64,000 nt of DNA. Source: DATLED01 sp963750255. GTDB taxonomy: Bacteria > Actinomycetota > Acidimicrobiia > Acidimicrobiales > CADCTF01. The position numbers and the translations under genes are program-made. The notes beneath the pieces were generated by a model that saw only the letters and a list, made by a program, of their open reading frames with translations, searched no databases and was not told the DNA's origin. The stretch is from NCBI GenBank assembly GCA_963750255.1, contig CAVVPZ010000008.1, forward strand, positions 682,001 to 746,000, given 5' to 3'. This document shows, piece by piece, positions 8,706-18,452 of this stretch (its first letter is position 1; each line of letters opens with the position of its first letter).

Positions 8706-10490
8706 ATGGACCTGTCGCGCCTTCGCAACTTCTCGGTCATCGCCCACATCGACCACGGCAAGAGCACGCTCGTCGACCGGATGTTGCAGTTGACCAACGC
8801 CGTCGATCCACGAGACATGCGTGACCAGTTCATGGACTCCATGGACATCGAACGCGAGCGGGGCATCACGATCAAGGCGCAGAACGCGAGGGTCAACTGG
8901 AAGGACCACGTTCTCCAGCTCATCGACACGCCCGGCCACGTCGACTTCGGTTACGAGGTCAGCCGCAGCCTGGCCGCCTGCGAAGGCGTGGTCCTCGTCG
9001 TCGATGCCAGCCAAGGCATCGAGGCCCAGACCCTGGCCAACTGCTTCCTTGCCCTCGAGCACGACCTCGAGATCGTGGCTTGCCTCAACAAGATCGATCT
9101 GCCCGCCGCCGATCCCGATCGCTACGCCGGCGAGATCGAACACGTTCTCGGGATCCCCGCCGAAGAGATCATTCCGATCAGCGCCAAGACGGGCATCGGC
9201 GTCGACCGCCTGCTCGACGCCATCGTGGAGAAGATCCCCCCGCCGACCGGCGACGCCGACGCACCCCTCCAAGGCCTGATCTTCGACAGCTACTACGACC
9301 AGTACCGCGGCGTCGTCAGCGCTGTGCGAGTGATGAACGGTCGTCTCCGCAGCGGTGCCCGACTCCGATTCATGCAGGCGGGCGCCATCCATGAGGCCGA
9401 CGAGATCGGGATCCGCACTCCGGTGCCGGTGCCGGTCGCCGAACTCGGCCCCGGCGAGGTCGGCTATCTGATGGCTGGCATCAAGGACGTCGGCGAGGCC
9501 CGCTCCGGCGAAACCGTCACCGACCACGGACGCCCCGCCACCGAGGCGCTGCACGGCTACAACGAGCCCAAGCCGATGGTGTTCTGCGGCCTGTACCCCG
9601 TGGAAGGCGACGACTTCGCCGATCTGCGAGAGGCGCTGGAGAAGATGCGCCTGAGCGACGCTTCGTTCACCTACCAGCCCGAGACGAGCACGGCTCTGGG
9701 TTTCGGCTTCCGCTGCGGCTTCCTCGGGTTGTTGCACATGGAGATCGTCCGCGAGCGGCTCGAGCGCGAATACGACCTCGCACTCATCGCCACCGCCCCG
9801 TCTGTCGAGTACCGCGTGCACACCACCTTGGGCGAGGTGATCCAGGTCGACAACCCTTCCGACATGCCCGAACCCCAGAAGATCGAATTCATCGAAGAGC
9901 CCTTCTTCAAGGTGACGGTGCTGCTGCCGGCCGAGTACACGGGCACTGTCATGGACCTGTGCCAGACGCGCCGGGGCGAGATGGGGAAGATGGAGTACCT
10001 CTCCGCCGACCGGGTCGAGTTGATCTATCGGATCCCGCTGGCCGAGGTCGTCGTCGACTTCTTCGACCAACTCAAGAGTCGTACCAAGGGGTACGCCTCG
10101 CTCGACTACGAGCCCGACGGGTATGACCGGTCCAACCTCGTCAAGATCGACGTGCTCCTCAATGGTGTGCCCGTCGACGCCTTCTCGTCGATCATGGATC
10201 GGGGCAAGGCCGAGGAGTATGGGCGCAAGATGGCGGCGAAGCTCAGAGAGTTGATCCCGCGTCAGATGTTCGATGTGCCCATCCAGGCCGCCATCGGGGG
10301 ACGGATCATCGCCCGCGAGACGGTCAAGGCCAAGCGCAAGGACGTGTTGGCCAAGTGCTACGGCGGCGACATCACCCGCAAGCGCAAGCTCCTCGAGAAG
10401 CAGAAGGAGGGCAAGAAGCGGATGAAGAACATCGGTCGAGTCGAAGTCCCCCAAGAGGCGTTCATCTCGGCGCTCCGGTTGGAGGAGTAG
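8706..10490 (+). CDS. lepA: Elongation factor 4 (LepA)
   Basis: 594-residue translational GTPase that acts on ribosomes during initiation or back-translocation. The G1 motif AHIDHGKST is at residues 14-22, switch II is DTPGHVDFGYE and G4 is NKIDLP. The C-terminal LepA-specific domain ends with RRKL..KQKEGKKRMKNIG..VPQEAF, diagnostic against EF-G. The gene is intact over 1.8 kb with no frameshift. Its linkage to rpsT and hemW (about 10 kb on) resembles the common rpsT-lepA-hemW arrangement. Confidence 0.98.
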   Translation: MDLSRLRNFSVIAHIDHGKSTLVDRMLQLTNAVDPRDMRDQFMDSMDIERERGITIKAQNARVNWKDHVLQLIDTPGHVDFGYEVSRSLAACEGVVLVVDASQGIEAQTLANCFLALEHDLEIVACLNKIDLPAADPDRYAGEIEHVLGIPAEEIIPISAKTGIGVDRLLDAIVEKIPPPTGDADAPLQGLIFDSYYDQYRGVVSAVRVMNGRLRSGARLRFMQAGAIHEADEIGIRTPVPVPVAELGPGEVGYLMAGIKDVGEARSGETVTDHGRPATEALHGYNEPKPMVFCGLYPVEGDDFADLREALEKMRLSDASFTYQPETSTALGFGFRCGFLGLLHMEIVRERLEREYDLALIATAPSVEYRVHTTLGEVIQVDNPSDMPEPQKIEFIEEPFFKVTVLLPAEYTGTVMDLCQTRRGEMGKMEYLSADRVELIYRIPLAEVVVDFFDQLKSRTKGYASLDYEPDGYDRSNLVKIDVLLNGVPVDAFSSIMDRGKAEEYGRKMAAKLRELIPRQMFDVPIQAAIGGRIIARETVKAKRKDVLAKCYGGDITRKRKLLEKQKEGKKRMKNIGRVEVPQEAFISALRLEE

Positions 10491-10505
10491 CCCCTGTCGC
10501 CATCG

Positions 10506-11783
10506 GTGATGTGGTTTCGTCGCGACCTCCGACTGGCCGACAACCCCGCGTTGTTGGAGGCCTTCGGGGCCGACGGCGAAGTGGTTGCGTTGTTCGTGAT
10601 CGACGACCGGCTGATGCGGCCGGCGGGGCCGAACCGCCTCGCCTTCCTGGCGTCGAACTTGCGCGCCCTCGACGAGGCGACCGGCGGTCGCCTGGTGGTG
10701 AGGTCGGGCGATCCGACCCGAGTCGTCCCTGCGGTGGCGGCCGAGGCCGGAGCGGCCACGGTTCACGTCGCGGCCGACTTCGGACCGTACGGCCGGGCGC
10801 GGGACGCCGCCGTCGAAGCCGCTCTTGGGACCGATGGGCGAATGCTGTTGCGGAGTGGGTCGCCTTACCTCGTCGACCCTGGGTCGGTGCGCAAAGGCGA
10901 CGGCACGCCATTCAAGGTGTTCACCCCGTACTTTCGGGCGTGGTCCGCAAGGGGGATCGATCTGCCCGAGCCCAGTCCCGAACGGATCCGATGGGCGTCG
11001 CTCCCGAGCGAGGCGGTGCCCGACTGGCTGCCGACGGCGTCGCGGCTCCCCGCCAGTGGCGAATCAGCGGCCGCAGCGCGATTGGCAGAGTTCGTCGAGC
11101 GCGCCAGCGACTACGCCCAGACGAGGGACCGGCTCGACCTCGATGGCACGTCGCGACTCTCTCCATATCTGAAGTTCGGGGTATTGCATCCCCGTCAGGT
11201 CTTGGCCGCGCTCGGTCGCGATGAGGGGGCACAGCGGTTTCGGACCGAGGTGGCATGGAGGGACTTCTACGCCGACGTTCTCTGGCACCAGCCGGACTCG
11301 TGGTGGCGGCCCCTCATCCCAGCCGACCGCGAGGTGGCCTACGACGAGGGATCGGAGGCCGATGCGCGATTCGAGGCGTGGGCATCGGGTCGCACCGGGT
11401 ATCCCGTCGTCGATGCAGCCATGAGTCAGTTGGTGGACGAGGGGTGGATGCACAACCGGGGGCGCATGATCGCGGCCAGCTTCTTGGTCAAGGACCTCCA
11501 TCTCGATTGGCGGCGGGGGGCTCGGTACTTCCTCCACCACCTCGTCGACGGCGACCTGGCCTCGAACAACCACGGGTGGCAATGGGTGGCGGGCACCGGC
11601 ACTGACGCCGCCCCCTACCACCGGGTGTTCAACCCGACGCTCCAGGGTGAGCGCCACGATCCGACTGGACGATATGTGAGCGACCACCTCGGCCGGCGTG
11701 AGGCGCCCCCGCCGATCGTCGACCACGCCGACGAGCGGCGGGAGGCCCTCGCCCGGTATCAAGCGGCGCGGGCGGGCACGTGA
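10506..11783 (+). CDS. phr: Deoxyribodipyrimidine photolyase (cryptochrome/photolyase family)
   Basis: 425-residue flavoprotein that repairs UV pyrimidine dimers using blue light. The N-terminal antenna domain starts MWFRRDLRLADNPAL. The FAD-binding C-terminal domain shows GYPVVDAAMSQL, GWMHNRGRM, DGDLASNNHGWQW and TDAAPYHRVFNP, the class I CPD photolyase signature. The start is GTG 10506 or ATG 10509. The frame is intact. A B12-domain regulator of the type that controls photolyases in some bacteria is in the same window at 42.8 kb, but not adjacent. Confidence 0.93.
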   Translation: MMWFRRDLRLADNPALLEAFGADGEVVALFVIDDRLMRPAGPNRLAFLASNLRALDEATGGRLVVRSGDPTRVVPAVAAEAGAATVHVAADFGPYGRARDAAVEAALGTDGRMLLRSGSPYLVDPGSVRKGDGTPFKVFTPYFRAWSARGIDLPEPSPERIRWASLPSEAVPDWLPTASRLPASGESAAAARLAEFVERASDYAQTRDRLDLDGTSRLSPYLKFGVLHPRQVLAALGRDEGAQRFRTEVAWRDFYADVLWHQPDSWWRPLIPADREVAYDEGSEADARFEAWASGRTGYPVVDAAMSQLVDEGWMHNRGRMIAASFLVKDLHLDWRRGARYFLHHLVDGDLASNNHGWQWVAGTGTDAAPYHRVFNPTLQGERHDPTGRYVSDHLGRREAPPPIVDHADERREALARYQAARAGT

Positions 11784-11784
11784 C

Positions 11785-12201
11785 TCAGGCCGGTGCTCCG
11801 GCGATGTTGACCATCCAGCCGATGCCGAAGCGATCGGTGCACATGCCGAACGTGTCGCCCCACGGCGCCTTCTCGAGCGGCACTCCCACGGCGCCGCCAG
11901 CGGAGAGCTTGTCCCAGTAGCTCCGGAGCTTGGCCTCGTCGTCGCCGCTCAGTGAGATCGATCCGTTGAACGGGGTGTGGTCCATGCCCGGCGGCGTGTC
12001 GGCCGCCATCAGCACGAGACCGTCATCGCCCTCGAGCTGGGCGTGCATGACCTTGTCCTTGTCGGCCGCGTCGGTGGGCATGTCGGGCATCTCGCCGAAG
12101 GTCGAGAGCGTGAGCTCACCGCCGAACACCGAGTGGTAGAAGGTCACTGCCTCGCGGGCATTGTCTCGAAAACTGATGTACGGATTGAGTTGAACGGACA
12201 T
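11785..12201 (-). CDS. VOC family protein (PhnB/glyoxalase-like)
   Basis: 138-residue protein of the vicinal-oxygen-chelate fold, of the PhnB-like group annotated as a 3-demethylubiquinone-9 3-methyltransferase-like domain. Seen are NPYISFRDNAREAVTFYHSVFGG at the start (given here for the fold only), FGEMP, HAQLE and a C-terminal WGDTFGMCTDRFGIGWMVN, a typical ending. The start ATG at 12201 is in the same frame as the preceding HEAT-repeat gene, whose own stop lies in another frame at 12206; the two are probably separate genes. Enzyme activity cannot be predicted. Confidence 0.82.
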   Translation of the reverse strand: MSVQLNPYISFRDNAREAVTFYHSVFGGELTLSTFGEMPDMPTDAADKDKVMHAQLEGDDGLVLMAADTPPGMDHTPFNGSISLSGDDEAKLRSYWDKLSAGGAVGVPLEKAPWGDTFGMCTDRFGIGWMVNIAGAPA

Positions 12202-12205
12202 GCCG

Positions 12206-12988
12206 TCAGTCTTGCGCGACGAAGTAGAGCGTGCGCCCGCATGACGGCGTTTCCACGACGGCGGTGGGTCGACGTGCACGATGTGCCCGTCCTCGACGGC
12301 GACCCACCGGCCGGGGTGGCGTTGGGTCTTCGACAGCAGCGGCTCGGGCAAGGCCCGGCGATCTCGATCAGAGGCCCGCTGGCCCTCGATCCGATCGAGG
12401 GCCGCTCGCGCGTAGCGGCGAATCTCTGCGCTCGGATCGGCGAGGAAGCGCGTGGCCGTGGCCACTGACCAGTCGTCGCTGAGCCGCGGGTTCCACGACA
12501 GGGTCATGGCCACGCCACGTCGGACCGTTGCGCTCCGATCACCGGCGGCGCGCTCGGCGATCGACCGAGGATCGACGCACACGCCGTCGGGTTTGCACTG
12601 CTCGCAGGCGAGGGTGTGCAAAGCCGCTCCCCGCACTCGCGGATCTGGATCGGTGGCGCACGCTTCGAGCGCGGCGATGGTGTCGTCAGTAAGCGTGAGG
12701 TCGTCAAGGAGCTGGCAACTGCGACGCCGGACCTTGGCGTCGGCATGCCGCGTGCCGGCGATGGCGAGCGCTCGGAGTTCGCCCTGAGGCAAGGCCTTCA
12801 GCAGTGCGAATGCACCCTCGTTGTGTCGAGGGTCGCCGAGCAGCTCGACCCACCGCTCGGCGAACGGCGCTGCCGGTCGGCTGAGCTGGGACACCGCCGA
12901 CGAGTGCAGCTCGTGCATCGGTGTAGCGCTCCCCGGTCTCGGCCATCCGTCGTCGAATGATCCGTTTGAAGTCCTTGTCCGTCGCCAT
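12206..12988 (-). CDS. HEAT-repeat protein (frameshifted near both ends)
   Basis: About 260 residues. The N-terminus MATDKDFKRIIRRRMAETG resembles a conserved actinobacterial start, and the body has alternating helices of HEAT type (RHADAKVRRRSCQLLDDL, DPDPRVRGAALHTLACEQC, SAEIRRYARAALDRI). HEAT repeats usually form protein-binding scaffolds. The frame shifts near 12900 and near 12255, after which the expected ending LYFVAQD and its TGA (12206-12208) appear. Cysteines in CEQCKPDGVC could bind a metal. No specific role can be given. Confidence 0.7.
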
Positions 12989-13187
12989 GAGAAACCTCGC
13001 ACCGGTGCTCGTTCCCCAGCGACGGCATCCGGCCGATCTCTCACGTTCGACTTCGACGACCCGGGAGTCTTCCCCCCTTCGCCTTCGCTCTCGGCTGGGG
13101 CGAGGACGAGGCTCGGCGTCAGGTCGCGCCGTGAAATGGATGGTACCGGTCCGCCCGCTGGCACACCCAGCAGTTTCGCGACGGCGG

Positions 13188-14584
13188 TCAGGGTCGCGGG
13201 TCGCCGGCGGCGAGAGCGGCCATGGCCGCGAGGCCGGGATCGCCCACCTCCGAGAGGCGCTTGCGGGCTCGGAGCACCGCGGGGTCGTCGTCGCCGGGAC
13301 GGATCGAGCCGGGCCGGGTTGAGGGCGCAGCAGTTGGCCCAGGCGGCGATGTCGGGCTCGGCGCCGTAGGCGCGGGCAGCAAGGGTGCCGCGTACCTGCA
13401 TGTCGGCCCAGTCGTCGGGCCGGTCGGGCAGATGGTTCGGCGGGCAGAGACGGTTGCGCTCGCCGTCGTCGTCGCGGGTCGCTTCGACGTAGCCGGCCAG
13501 CGCAGCACAGAAACACGGGAATCCGACGCGGATCGTCTGGAGCCGGATCATGTCCGGCTGCCAGATCGGGACGAGTGGTGGGTATCGGAGTCCGGCCGCC
13601 GCGCAGTGCACGACGACGGCCCCGGTCGCCAGCGGAACGCTCCCGTGCTCGAGGACGATCTCGCGTCGGTCGACCGCCCGCACGTGGCCCAGTCGGACGA
13701 CGCGCTCGATGGTGCGGAGCAGGTCGAGTTCCCAGGTACCGAGCGTCGGCGTCTTCGCCATCGAGGGAGTGACGCCGCGGTCGATACGGAGCATGACGCC
13801 GGCGGCCTCGAGGCGGAGGAAGAGGTCGTCGAGCGATGTCGCGGCTTCGGCGGCGGCGAAGGTGTCGGCCGCCAGGCCCATGCGCCACCACCGGGTCAGG
13901 TTGCACGACGGCGCGGTTGAGCATCCACGGGTCGCGTGGGCGGATCCACACGATGCGGTCCGGCTCGACGCCGTTGGCCAGCAGCCAGATGATCCCGTCG
14001 GTGGCCGTCTTGCCCGAGCCCACGATCACGAACTCGGTCGCTGGTTCCGGTAGCCGAGCGAGATCGTTGATCGGGATGACGTGCGCGCCGTCAGCGATTC
14101 GGAACGGCGGGGGCGTTGTCGAGGGGATCGTCGGCGCGAGATAGGTGGCGTCGACGACCCGGCGCCTGACGTCGACGCTCACCGTCGCACCCGAGACGAG
14201 GGACGTGACGTGATGGCTGGTCCCGTCGTGGCGATACTCGCTGCCGCCGAGGAAGGTGACCCGGCCCGAGGGGAGGAAGCGGCGGTGGAGGATGTCGTCG
14301 TAGTACGCCCGGATCTCGGATTGGCGGGCGCGCTCCTGGAGTCCCGCCTCGGGACCCCGACGTTGGACTTCGCCGCCGCCGAGCACCGTCGACGCCACGC
14401 CGTAGAAGAGCGACGCCTGGTGGAGCTGGACGAAGGGGTAGGCGTCGTGCCAGTGGCCGCCGGCGCTGAAGCGGCGGTCGACGAGCGTGACGTGCACATC
14501 GGCGTGGTCGATCAGCGCGTCGGTGAACGCCATGCCCATGGCCCCCGCGCCCACGACCAGGTAGTCGGTTGGCAACCGTTCCAT
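13188..14584 (-). CDS. FAD/NAD(P)-binding flavoprotein monooxygenase-like (frameshifted)
   Basis: About 460 residues. The N-terminal Rossmann motif is VVGAGAMGMAFTDAL (GxGxxG), followed by a flavin-monooxygenase-like GGHWHDAYPFVQLHQ and a second nucleotide-binding site VIVGSGKTATDGI, giving a two-dinucleotide layout like flavin-containing monooxygenases. Frame changes occur near 13890 and 13290; the last frame ends AALAAGDPRP then stop. A long helical C-terminal part includes a CFCAALAGY segment. Substrate unknown. The 200 bp between this stop and the HEAT gene show no recognisable gene. Confidence 0.72.
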
Positions 14585-14622
14585 CGTCGCCCGCGATCAT
14601 CCCACCGCCGGCTACGGCTGCG

Positions 14623-16159
14623 TCAGGCGCTGACGAGGACGGCGTTGTCACCGCCGCCGGGGGCATCAGAGCGCACGCAGTCTCGACCGGCGTCCTTGGC
14701 CTGGTACAGCGCCTGGTCGGCAGCGATCAGCGTCGCCGCCGGCTTGGTGTCGGCCACATGGACGGCGACGCCGGCGGAGAACGTGGTGACCGGCTCGGTG
14801 CGGCGCCAACCGGCGGCGAGCCGCTCGATAGCCGCCCCGGCGTTGGTGCCGGCTTGGCGGAGCACGAGGATGAACTCTTCGCCGCCGAAGCGGGCGACAG
14901 CGTCGCCGTCGCGGAGCGAGCGGTCGAGATAGCTGGCGAGCGCGATGGAGGACTTCGTCTCCCACGCTGTGACCGAACCGGTCGTTGACCGACTTGAAGT
15001 GGTCGAGGTCGAGGATTGCGACAGCGTCGCCCGGCTTCACTTGTTCGAGCAACGTGTCGGCCTGTCGCCGGTTGCCGACGCCGGTCAGGGCGTCACGCAT
15101 CGACGTGTCGAGCAGGACCTGGGTGGCCTGCAGCCGTTCGAACGCGAGGCTGGCCTGGGTGGCGAACGTGCGGGCCAGGCCCGACGCGAACCCGTCCATC
15201 GCGATCTTCGTGCCCGACGGAAAGGTCACCATGAGGATGCCCAGCGCGCCGGCAGACGAGAGCAGCGGGAGGAACAGCGCGGGTGCGCCATGCGCCGCCC
15301 GAGTGAGCTGGCCGGCCACGCCACCGTCGTGCACTGTCACGTCGCCGTTGGTGAGCGCAGCGCGAGCGGGCTGGTCGAGCCACCGTGCTTCGAGGGCCTG
15401 GAATCGGCCCTGCCAGCGGAACCCGCCGGTACCCCGCAGGGTGCCGCCGCCGTCGGCCAGGAGGACCACGGCGGAATCGGCTCGAAAGAGACGAACGGAA
15501 AGCTCGGCGACGAGGTTGGCGGCACAGGTGGCGTCGGCTTGGCGGGCCAGGCTGACGGTGGCGTCGAGCAGGGCTTCCATGTCGGTCATCCGTCGGAGGT
15601 CGAGGCGTTCGGCCTGGCGGAGCATGCCCGAGATCCACGCCAACGACTCGCCCACGAGGAGGCAGACGGGCAGGACGACGGCGACCGAGGTGAACGCATC
15701 CATGCCACCGTGGGCCACGACGACGAAGGGCATCACGTAGCCGACGCCGGCCAGGGGAGCGAACTTGATCGACATCCACGGCGGGTGGGCCACCCCGATC
15801 CAGACGAAGACCACGACCCAGTACACCGCGTAGCTCCAGGGCCGAAGGCTGGCCATCCCGCCAAGAGAGATCATCAAGAAGGCGACGGGGACGAGCGGCA
15901 GCGTCGACCATTTGGGCCACCGATGCCACGGAAGCGACCAGGCGATGCCCCCGACGAGCATGGCCCCGACTGCGATCCCGATCATCACGGGTATGTGGCG
16001 CTCGATCTCGGAGGGAAGGGCGAGGTTGAGAAGCGTGAGGACCCCGCTCAGCATGAACAGCACCGCCCCGAGGCGGGCGATCAGCCTCTGAGACAGGAAT
16101 TCGGCCACAAGGCCATGGTCGGAACCGGCGCCGGAATCCTTGAGGTAGGGACTAGCCAC
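14623..16159 (-). CDS. Membrane-bound diguanylate cyclase (GGDEF domain; frameshifted)
   Basis: The N-terminal third has five or six hydrophobic segments (for example LGAVLFMLSGVLTLLNLA, VPVAFLMISLGGM). A GAF-like middle region follows (residues about 200-350), then the GGDEF domain: DALTGVGNRRQADTL, DLDHFKSVND, the catalytic loop ARFGGEEF reconstructed across a frameshift near 14950, and FSAGVAVH with ALYQAKDAGRD at the end. The A-site is intact (GGEEF), so the protein should make c-di-GMP. The frameshift falls just upstream of the active site. A BldD-like protein with a c-di-GMP signature is 4 kb away. Confidence 0.87.
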
Positions 16160-16263
16160 AAGTGACTACCACCCACAGCTTCTGGCTCCGTCCGAAAGGA
16201 GGTCCGGTTCGGGCGACGAACTGCCGATACGGTTGTGACCGAGAACAATAGGGGAGCGGCTCG

Positions 16264-17409
16264 ATGCGGGTGGCAGTGCGGCGGGTGCAGCGCAACGAGG
16301 GAGAGGTGGCGAACGCCATCGCCGCGGCCGGCGGCAGCCTCGTCGGCGAGGACGTGGCGTTGCGGTGCCTGCGCCTCCTGCTCGAGGCCGTCGAAACGGG
16401 CGAGGTGCCGTCGAGCCATGCGTTCGCCCCGCTGGCCGTGGTCGGCACCCGGGCCGCGGCCGACGGCGTCGAGTTGGCCGTGGTGTTGGCGTCGCTCGCC
16501 GCCGCTGTGCGTGAGGGGTGGCGGGCCCTCACCGAGGTGGCCACCGACGACGAGGTGGCTGGCGTTGCCACCGCTGCGATCTCGGTGCTCGGCGTGTCCG
16601 AGGCCGTCGTCGAAGTGGTGTCGAGCGCGTTCGTCGAGGAACGCCTCCACCTCGCGGCCGCCGTGCAGTCCGCCGAGTGGGCCCTCGTCGACGCCGTCTT
16701 GGGCGGACGGCCGACGGCAACGGCCGTCGTCCGCGCCGGGCGGTCCCTCGATGCCGCCTACGGGGTGCTCTTGTTGGCGGGCACGGTGGCGAGGCCGCAC
16801 CTGCGCGAGTTCGAAGACGCCGTCGCCGCACTGGGTGAGGGTCGCTCGCTCTGGCGGCTGACGGCTGTCGGTGCCAACGTCCTCGTGCCCGTCTCCCGCC
16901 CTGAGTCATCCGACTGGCTGGCTGCGGCTGACGGCCTGCTCGCCGACCTGTCCCGGGCGGCAGGTGGGGCGCCGCTCGTGGGTTCGGTGGCCTGGGGACA
17001 CGGCCCCGACGGCGTGGCGAGGGCGGGTGACGACGCCGTGACCGTGCTTCGGCTCGTGACCGGAATGCGCCGGCCGCCCGGGCTCTACCGTCTCGACGAC
17101 GTCCTCCTCGAGGCTGCGCTCAGCGGGGCGGCCGCAGGCCCGGCGGCCCGACTTGCCGCCCTTCTCGTTCCCCTCGAGGAAACCGGCGGTACGGAATTGC
17201 TGGCCACGCTCGACACCTACGTCGCCCACGACGCCGACCGACGCCGCACAGCCGCCGCCCTGCACGTGCACCCCAACACCCTCGACTACCGGCTTCGGCG
17301 TATCGGAGAGATCACGGGGTACTCACCAGGCACCGCCAGGGGCCTCCAAGTGCTCGGGGCCGCCCTCACTCTGCGTCGCGTCGGCGGCATCCGCGTCGTG
17401 AGCCGTTAG
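16264..17409 (+). CDS. PucR/CdaR-type helix-turn-helix regulator
   Basis: 381 residues. The C-terminal HTH of the PucR/CdaR family is seen at about 330-365 (DRRRTAAALHVHPNTLDYRLRRI read in two blocks: RRTAAALHVH and NTLDYRLRRIGEITG). The N-terminal two thirds is an alanine/valine-rich helical and GGDEF-like sensor region without recognisable ligand motifs. It is divergent from the diguanylate cyclase (start at 16159), sharing a 104-bp intergenic region. Its stop overlaps the CIRCE element of hrcA. Target genes are unknown. Confidence 0.75.
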   Translation: MRVAVRRVQRNEGEVANAIAAAGGSLVGEDVALRCLRLLLEAVETGEVPSSHAFAPLAVVGTRAAADGVELAVVLASLAAAVREGWRALTEVATDDEVAGVATAAISVLGVSEAVVEVVSSAFVEERLHLAAAVQSAEWALVDAVLGGRPTATAVVRAGRSLDAAYGVLLLAGTVARPHLREFEDAVAALGEGRSLWRLTAVGANVLVPVSRPESSDWLAAADGLLADLSRAAGGAPLVGSVAWGHGPDGVARAGDDAVTVLRLVTGMRRPPGLYRLDDVLLEAALSGAAAGPAARLAALLVPLEETGGTELLATLDTYVAHDADRRRTAAALHVHPNTLDYRLRRIGEITGYSPGTARGLQVLGAALTLRRVGGIRVVSR

Positions 17410-17432
17410 CACTCGGTAGGGTAGAGTGCCAA
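17406..17432. promoter_or_regulatory. CIRCE operator (HrcA binding site)
   Basis: TTAGCACTC (17406-17414), nine spacer bases (17415-17423), GAGTGCCAA (17424-17432). The consensus is TTAGCACTC-N9-GAGTGCTAA, so only one position differs. It lies 11 nt upstream of the hrcA start and overlaps the stop codon of the upstream regulator gene. HrcA bound here would repress the hrcA-dnaJ transcription unit and release it at heat shock. Confidence 0.95.
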
Positions 17433-17443
17433 CGGAGGCCAGC

Positions 17444-18448
17444 GTGACGCTTGACGACAGGAAAGCCGAGATCCTCCGGGCGGTGGTGGAGGAATACATC
17501 GAGACGGCGGTGCCGGTCGGATCGTCGCGGATCGTGCAGGCCGGCGACCTACAGGTGTCGGCCGCGACCGTGCGCAACGAACTGTCCGTGCTCGAGCGTG
17601 AGGGCTACCTGGTACAGCCCCACACCAGCGCCGGGCGGGTGCCGACCGACAAGGGTTATCGCTTCTTCGTCGATCAATTGACGCCCAAAGGCTCGCTCGA
17701 GCCAGCCCAGCGCCAAGCGGTGCAGAGCTTCTTCAACACCACCCACGGGGCGCTCGAGCAGATGCTCCACGACACCAGTCGGCTGCTTTCCAGTCTCACC
17801 GACTACGCCGCCGTGGTCATCGGCCCGCCCCACGAAGCGGCCCACGTCCGTTCGATCCAACTGGTCGGCCTCGCCCCCAAGGTCGCGTTGGTGGTCGCAG
17901 TGCTCTCCAACGGCGTCGTCGAGAAGCGCTCGCTCGAGTTCGACGACGAGGTCGGCGACGAACGGTTGGCGGCCGCGTCGGCCCACCTGAGCGGGGCGTT
18001 GATCGGGTCGACGTTCAGCACGTCGATCGACGTGCCGGGCACTGGCGACGACGTCGTCGACGGGGTCAGCACCGCCGCGTTGACCGCCCTTCGCAGTGGC
18101 CACGACGAGGAGTCCGACCACGTCTTCGTCGGCGGGGCGTCGCGGATGGCGAGCGCCTTCGACGCCGTGGGTACGGTGGGCCAGGTCCTGCAGATTCTCG
18201 AGCAGCAATACGTCGTCGTCACCCTCCTCAAGGACGTGCTCGACCGGGGGCTGTCGGTGGCCATCGGCAGCGAGGTGGGTCACGAGTCGCTGGCCGAATG
18301 CTCGGTCGTGGTCGCGCCCTACGAAGTCGAAGGTGAGTCGGCGGGCACGATCGGCGTCGTCGGCCCCACCCGCATGAAGTACCCGCAGGCGCTCGCCGCC
18401 GTGGCCCTGGTGAGCCAGCGGTTGGGTCGCCGCCTCTCCGAGGGCTGA
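17444..18448 (+). CDS. hrcA: Heat-inducible transcription repressor HrcA
   Basis: Repressor of class I heat-shock genes. The N-terminal winged helix is clear (RKAEILRAVVEEYIETAVPVGS in part, then SAATVRNELSVLEREGYL and HTSAGRVPTDKGYRFFVD). The C-terminal GAF-like domain ends PTRMKYPQALAAV. GTG 17444 is preferred over GTG 17426 because the latter lies inside the CIRCE element, while 17444 has a GGAGG ribosome site at 17434-17438, five bases away. 334 residues, normal length. dnaJ follows 4 nt after the stop. Confidence 0.97.
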   Translation: MTLDDRKAEILRAVVEEYIETAVPVGSSRIVQAGDLQVSAATVRNELSVLEREGYLVQPHTSAGRVPTDKGYRFFVDQLTPKGSLEPAQRQAVQSFFNTTHGALEQMLHDTSRLLSSLTDYAAVVIGPPHEAAHVRSIQLVGLAPKVALVVAVLSNGVVEKRSLEFDDEVGDERLAAASAHLSGALIGSTFSTSIDVPGTGDDVVDGVSTAALTALRSGHDEESDHVFVGGASRMASAFDAVGTVGQVLQILEQQYVVVTLLKDVLDRGLSVAIGSEVGHESLAECSVVVAPYEVEGESAGTIGVVGPTRMKYPQALAAVALVSQRLGRRLSEG

Positions 18449-18452
18449 GCCG

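Noticed and set aside
7716..10766. A 1016-codon open frame on the minus strand across lepA
   Set aside because: It mirrors lepA codon by codon, lacks any domain signature and is explained by GC-rich third positions; lepA on the plus strand is unmistakable.
11785..12988. Fusion of HEAT-repeat protein and VOC protein
   Set aside because: They share a frame, but the expected HEAT ending and its TGA appear in another frame at 12206 and an ATG starts the VOC domain at 12201.
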